DNA from: Yponomeuta sedellus
Taxonomy: Eukaryota; Arthropoda; Insecta; Lepidoptera; Yponomeutidae
Assembly (NCBI GenBank): GCA_934045075.1
Contig: CAKOGX010000015.1
Coordinates: forward strand, 43,659-107,658
Length of the DNA: 64,000 nt
Direction of reading: 5' to 3'
The translations under genes and the position numbers were made by a program. The notes beneath the pieces are model-generated. The model saw only the letters and a program-made list of their open reading frames with translations, was not told the origin of the DNA and did not search any database. Positions 60,263 to 64,000 of the stretch are shown here, piece after piece. Within the stretch, counting starts at the first letter, position 1, and each line of letters opens with the position of its first letter.

Positions 60263-62253
60263 ATGGAGTCGGAGGAATTTTCGGACCGTAGTAATCGGGA
60301 GATTGTTCAGAGACCCTGTTCAGTCTCCCCTATCCTGACGAATGTGGGGCCTGCATCCATGGATAGTGTCACCAGCCGGGCTGGTCAATCTGATGGAGGG
60401 ACTTCGAGGAAGAGAACCCTGCAAAGTAAATTCTTGGTAGGGAAATCAGACTCGGAGTCGGACGTTGAACTGGAGCTCTCTAAAACCCTTGCTCCGAAGA
60501 TATCACGTGCGCGAGGCGGTCGCGGCTATAATCATAGCGTTGGACTGTCTCAAGCTCGACGTGAGCTGAGAGCTGCTGAAGTCTCTGACACGGAGGGTGA
60601 CTCCACCCTGACGGATGGAGATCGTAACTTAGAGCGCGCCGCTAAAACCGGCAAAGGTAGGAAGAGCCCTGAGCCTTCGGCTGAGGCTCTGATACAGTTG
60701 GCGGAGGAGGACGCAGATCGTCTGGTCCAGGTTTCGACGAAGTCTAAAAACCTTAAGGGTACCTTCGTCCGTGACATTAGAGTGGCTTCACAATCTTTGC
60801 TGAAGACGGTACATGCACTGGCCTCTAGGTCCGCGAGCGAGGAAGTGAAGAGGCTGCAGGCGGACAATAAACGTCTGAAAGGGCAGTTGTCGGCGCTGCA
60901 ACAAGAGGTAGTAGCATTGAGACGGGCGTTCTCCGAGGAGAACACTCGTCGAAATAGTCCTGCTGCCGCTGTGCGGGAGAAGGAGATTACGCGAGAACCG
61001 GATGGGCTATCTAAGGGGGAACTGTGCGAGATGCTCGACCGCTTCCAACGGGAGGTGACCGAGCGGTTCGGGCGTATCCTGGGAGCCAGACTGGAGGGGC
61101 TCGAGGTGGATGGCCGTCTTCTGCCGGCCCAGTCTCATCGGCCGCCCCTGTCCGGCGATGCTCGAAAGGAGAAGAGGACAGCTCCTTCTTCGCAACCGGT
61201 CGCTCCGACGACCCTCGCCCCACCGGCAAACATGCCGAAGGAGGCGAGACCCAAAAAGGTGACCAAGGCTCCGGTTCACGAAGCAGTACGTGCCTCGGTG
61301 CAAATCGCAGGCCCGTCGCGGGAGGAGCAGCCAGTCGTCCTGGAACAGTGGGTGACCGTGGCCAAGAAGCCCAAGAAAAAGGCAACACCTGCGGTCGAAG
61401 CCGCCAAAGCCAAGGCCGCTAAGCCCAAGATGCCCAGGGCGCCAAAATCCTTGGCGGTGGTGCTGGCCCTGAAGCCGGAGGCTGTGGCGGGGGGTGCCAC
61501 CTACAAGGACGCCATCGCCAAGGCGAAGGGCGTCGGTAGATATGGGAGCGCTGGGCATCGGACCGGCCAAGTTCCGCACCGGAATAACGGGGTCTCGGAT
61601 CATCGAGCTCCCCAAGGAGACCACCGCTGCCCAGGCGGACACTCTTGCGGCAAAAATCGGCGAGGCGCTGGGCGATGCCGCCAGAGTCACCAGGCCAACG
61701 AAGACGGCCAACGTTCGTCTGTCGGGATTGGATGACTCCGTGACAGAGGACGAGATCCGGATGGCCGTGGCGGACAAGGCAGGTTGTGCGACGGAGGCCG
61801 TTAGGGTGGGCAAAATAACCGTGGGCTACACTGGGGTGGGGTCAACAGTCGTGTCCTGCCCTGTTGAGGCAATCCAAAAGTTGGCTGATGCTGGCCGAAT
61901 ATGCGTCGGCTGGAGCGTCGCCTCACTAAAGGTCCTGGAGCAGCGCCCAATGCGATGCTACCGCTGCATGGGTGTCGGCCATCCGCAGATCCTGTGTCCC
62001 TCTGCAAAGGACCGCAGTGGTCTTTGTTTACCACTGTGGTCAGGAGGGGCATATTGCGGCGGGCTGCACTGCCCAAGCGAAATGTGCAGTGTGTGCGGAC
62101 CGAGGGTTACCTTCGGAGCACCGCATGGGCGGAATGAACTGTAACCCCTCCCCGGTAAAGGGCCGCCCCATGCAGTGGGGTGCTGCCTCCCGTTCGTCGG
62201 CCACACCGGTCTCCCCTGCGGTAACACCTATGGAAACTGTTGATGTTGAATAG
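60263..62253 (+). pseudogene. ORF1 of family C, two frameshifts
   Basis: The ATG at 60263 (MESEEFSDRSNRE) is the first ATG of this frame; the frame is open slightly upstream. N-terminal motifs resemble family B: RARGGRGYNHSVGLSQA, then STKSKNLKGTFVRDIR and Leu/Glu-rich helices. The frame breaks at about 61532 (one extra base in AAGGGCG) and resumes with ASVDMGALGI...GLDDSVTEDEI. It breaks again at about 62027 (extra T in TGTTTACC), after which the second knuckle CGQEGHIAAGC and the third CAVCADRGLPSEH are readable. It ends with TAG at 62251-62253. The two single-base changes are enough to explain the loss of frame. Confidence 0.85.
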
Positions 62254-64000
62254 ACCCATAGGTAAAATACTGCAGGGGAACCTGAACCGCTCGGCTGGGG
62301 CTCAGGACTTGTTGTGCCAGTCCGCAGCCGAGTGGAACATCGATCTGGCTGTGATCGCGGAGCCAAATTTTGTCCCATCATCCACAAAGTGGGTGGGGGC
62401 AACTGATGGCCTTGCCGCGATCATGGTGACTGGTGTGGCCCCCCCTCTTACGATGGTAGAGAGGGGAGCCGGCTACGTGGCGGCACGATGGGGAGGACTA
62501 GTGGTAGTATCCACTTACTTCTCCCCGAACGGCAGCCGGGTAGACTTTGAGAGTCTCCTGGCTGCTGTAGAGGGAGTGGTCCGGCGAGCGGCCCCTTATT
62601 CGGTGCTGGTGGCGGGGGACCTAAACGCGAAGTCATGCGCGTGGGGGTCTCCCAGCCCGAATGTCCGGGGAGGTATTCTGGAGTCTTGGGTTCTGTCCCT
62701 GGGACTCCAGATACTCAATAGGGGCGCGGCCCCCACCTGCACCCGCTGGCAGGGCACGTCTATTGTGGATGTGTCCTTCGCCACTCCGTCACTCGCGGCC
62801 CGCATCAGGGATTGGCGGGTGATGGAGGATGTGGAGACTCTATCGGACCATATGTATATCCGATATGAGGTCTCCACGGCGTCCCCGGGGACCCCTCTGC
62901 GACTTGGCCGGACGGCGGGCGCCTCACCTTTTCCGAGGTGGGGACTCGCCCGTCTCCAGCCTGATGTCGCGGAGGAGGCGGCATTGGTGCGAGCCTGGGC
63001 TGAGGTACCGGAGGCCATCGCAGGGGACGCCGACGGCATGGCGGAGTTGTTTGCGGACGACATGAAGGTTGTCTGCGACGCCGCCATGCCGAGGGTGCAG
63101 GCCTGCTCTCCGAACAGGGGGCAGGTATACTGGTGGACGCCCGAGCTCTCGGGTTTGCGTGCCACCAGTATGGGGGCCAGGCGCGCCTATCAGCGGTGCC
63201 GCAGGCGTGCCACGAAAGTACCTGGTGAAGAGGAAACTCTTCACCGGGCCTACTCTGATGCCAACACGGCCCTGCGATCTGCCATCTGCAGGGCCAAGAA
63301 TGATGCCTGGGAACAATTCCTGGGTATCTTAAATAACGACCCCTGGGGACGGCCCTACAGGGTAATTAGGGGGAAGCTTGCTGCTGCAGCTCCCCCTACA
63401 TCCTGCATGGAGCCGGGACTATTGCAGAGGGTCCTAGGGACCTTATTTCCAAACCCTGGACCCTTTGTGCCCCCGCGCATGATGGCCCCGGGATCTCCGC
63501 TGGAGGAGCGGACCGACGGTCCTCCTGTGACCCAGGTGGAGTTCGATATGGCCAGAATACGTCTTAGACGCAAAAAGAAGACGCCGGGACCGGACGGTGT
63601 CCCAGCCAAAGTCCTGGCCATTGCCCTGGGCCCCTTGGGGGACCGTTTTCGCGCGGCGCTGGATGCCTGCATCGCGACGGTTCGCTTCCCCAGGCGTTGG
63701 AGAGTCGGCAGGCTCTGCTTGCTCCGCAAGGAGAGCCGTCCTGCGGATTCCCCGGCGGGCTACCGACCGATTGTATTACTCGAGGAGGCGGCGAAGGCTT
63801 TTGAGAAAATTCTCGCCTCCCGCATCGTCGAGCACCTGGAGGGCACGGGGGCCGGATCTGGCGGAATGCCAGTACGGCTTCCGGACGGGCCGGTCGACGA
63901 TGGACGCACTCGGACACCTCAAGAGGTGGACGGTGCTGGCCACGGCTAGGGGGGAGGTGGCGATCGTGGTGTCCCTTGGACATCGCGAATGCATTTAACA
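62243..64000 (+). pseudogene. ORF2 of family C (endonuclease-RT), two frameshifts, right end cut
   Basis: The ATG at 62243 overlaps the end of ORF1 by 11 nt. The endonuclease is intact: ILQGNLNRS, IAEPNFV, AGDLNAKSCAWG (Leu where Phe is usual) and SDHMY. The RT begins with KKTPGPDGVPAK and YRPIVLLEEAAK. The frame breaks at about 63848 (GGGGG where a G4 would keep frame), continues in another frame with DLAECQYGFRTGRSTMDA, and breaks again near 63979 (one extra G), after which DIANAFN is readable up to the window edge. Confidence 0.85.

Larger units (their letters stand above)
60036..64000 (+). mobile_element. SART-orientation LINE, family C, partial and frame-broken (E23)
   Basis: Begins GGGATGCTCTC directly after GGTT. 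It has a short AT-rich 5' UTR (60036-60262), ORF1 and ORF2, and runs off the right edge inside the RT domain, so its 3' end is unseen. The orientation is judged from the strand relative to GGTTA. Gene order and motifs match the TRAS/SART group. Four single-base frame breaks are present. Confidence 0.85.

Overview
The whole window is a chromosome-end compartment of an insect (or close arthropod relative). It holds 22 perfect or near-perfect (TTAGG)n tracts, all reading GGTTA on the + strand. Between them sit 23 retrotransposon insertions, each with an A-tail that directly abuts the telomeric repeat. I found no host gene, rRNA or tRNA. The repeat unit and the style of targeting match the telomere-specific non-LTR elements known from silkworm (TRAS/SART, R1 clade). 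The insect order cannot be read from the sequence. The G-rich strand runs 5'->3' left to right, so the chromosome terminus should lie to the right, if the window is in native orientation.

Elements on the + strand have their poly(A) followed by GGTTA (SART orientation). They are: a 3' fragment of an unplaced family (1-565); a short truncated copy (610-942); family A full length at 982-7177, with 5'-truncated copies at 21698-25918 and 29715-32540; non-autonomous elements at 7192-8224 and 19422-20515; family B at 8324-14634; and family C from 60036 past the right edge, with four frame breaks.

Elements on the - strand have their poly(A) followed by the CCTAA strand (TRAS orientation). They are: a full-length TRAS-like LINE at 33634-40088 and its truncated relative at 16883-18262; eight non-coding elements of about 0.8-1.1 kb at 14664, 15744, 18282, 20535, 32570, 40103, 41202 and 50284; a 43-nt stub at 26128; and two related AT-richer LINEs with a C-terminal RNase H domain, full length at 42101-49999 and 51433-59241 and truncated at 26365-29361.

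The autonomous LINEs carry ORF1 (coiled or charged N-terminus, three CCHC-type zinc knuckles) and ORF2 (APE-like endonuclease, reverse transcriptase with a Y/FADD box, C-terminal Cys/His finger, and RNase H only in the AT-rich families). ORF2 cuts the telomeric repeat and primes cDNA synthesis. ORF1 is the RNA-binding partner. Short non-coding elements carry end sequences of the LINEs and so probably ride on their enzymes.

The most notable signals are these. (1) Insertions in both orientations use the same register: GGTT on the left, GGTTA on the right. (2) A SART-orientation and a TRAS-orientation LINE share a nearly identical 5' UTR and ORF1 N-terminus but have divergent ORF2s. (3) A two-hairpin 3' module recurs in at least five families. 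(4) The short elements of both orientations share one highly structured core. (5) RNase H-bearing LINEs appear to be telomere-targeted and have 2-kb 5' regions with ~260-bp monomers carrying YY1/PHO-like motifs.
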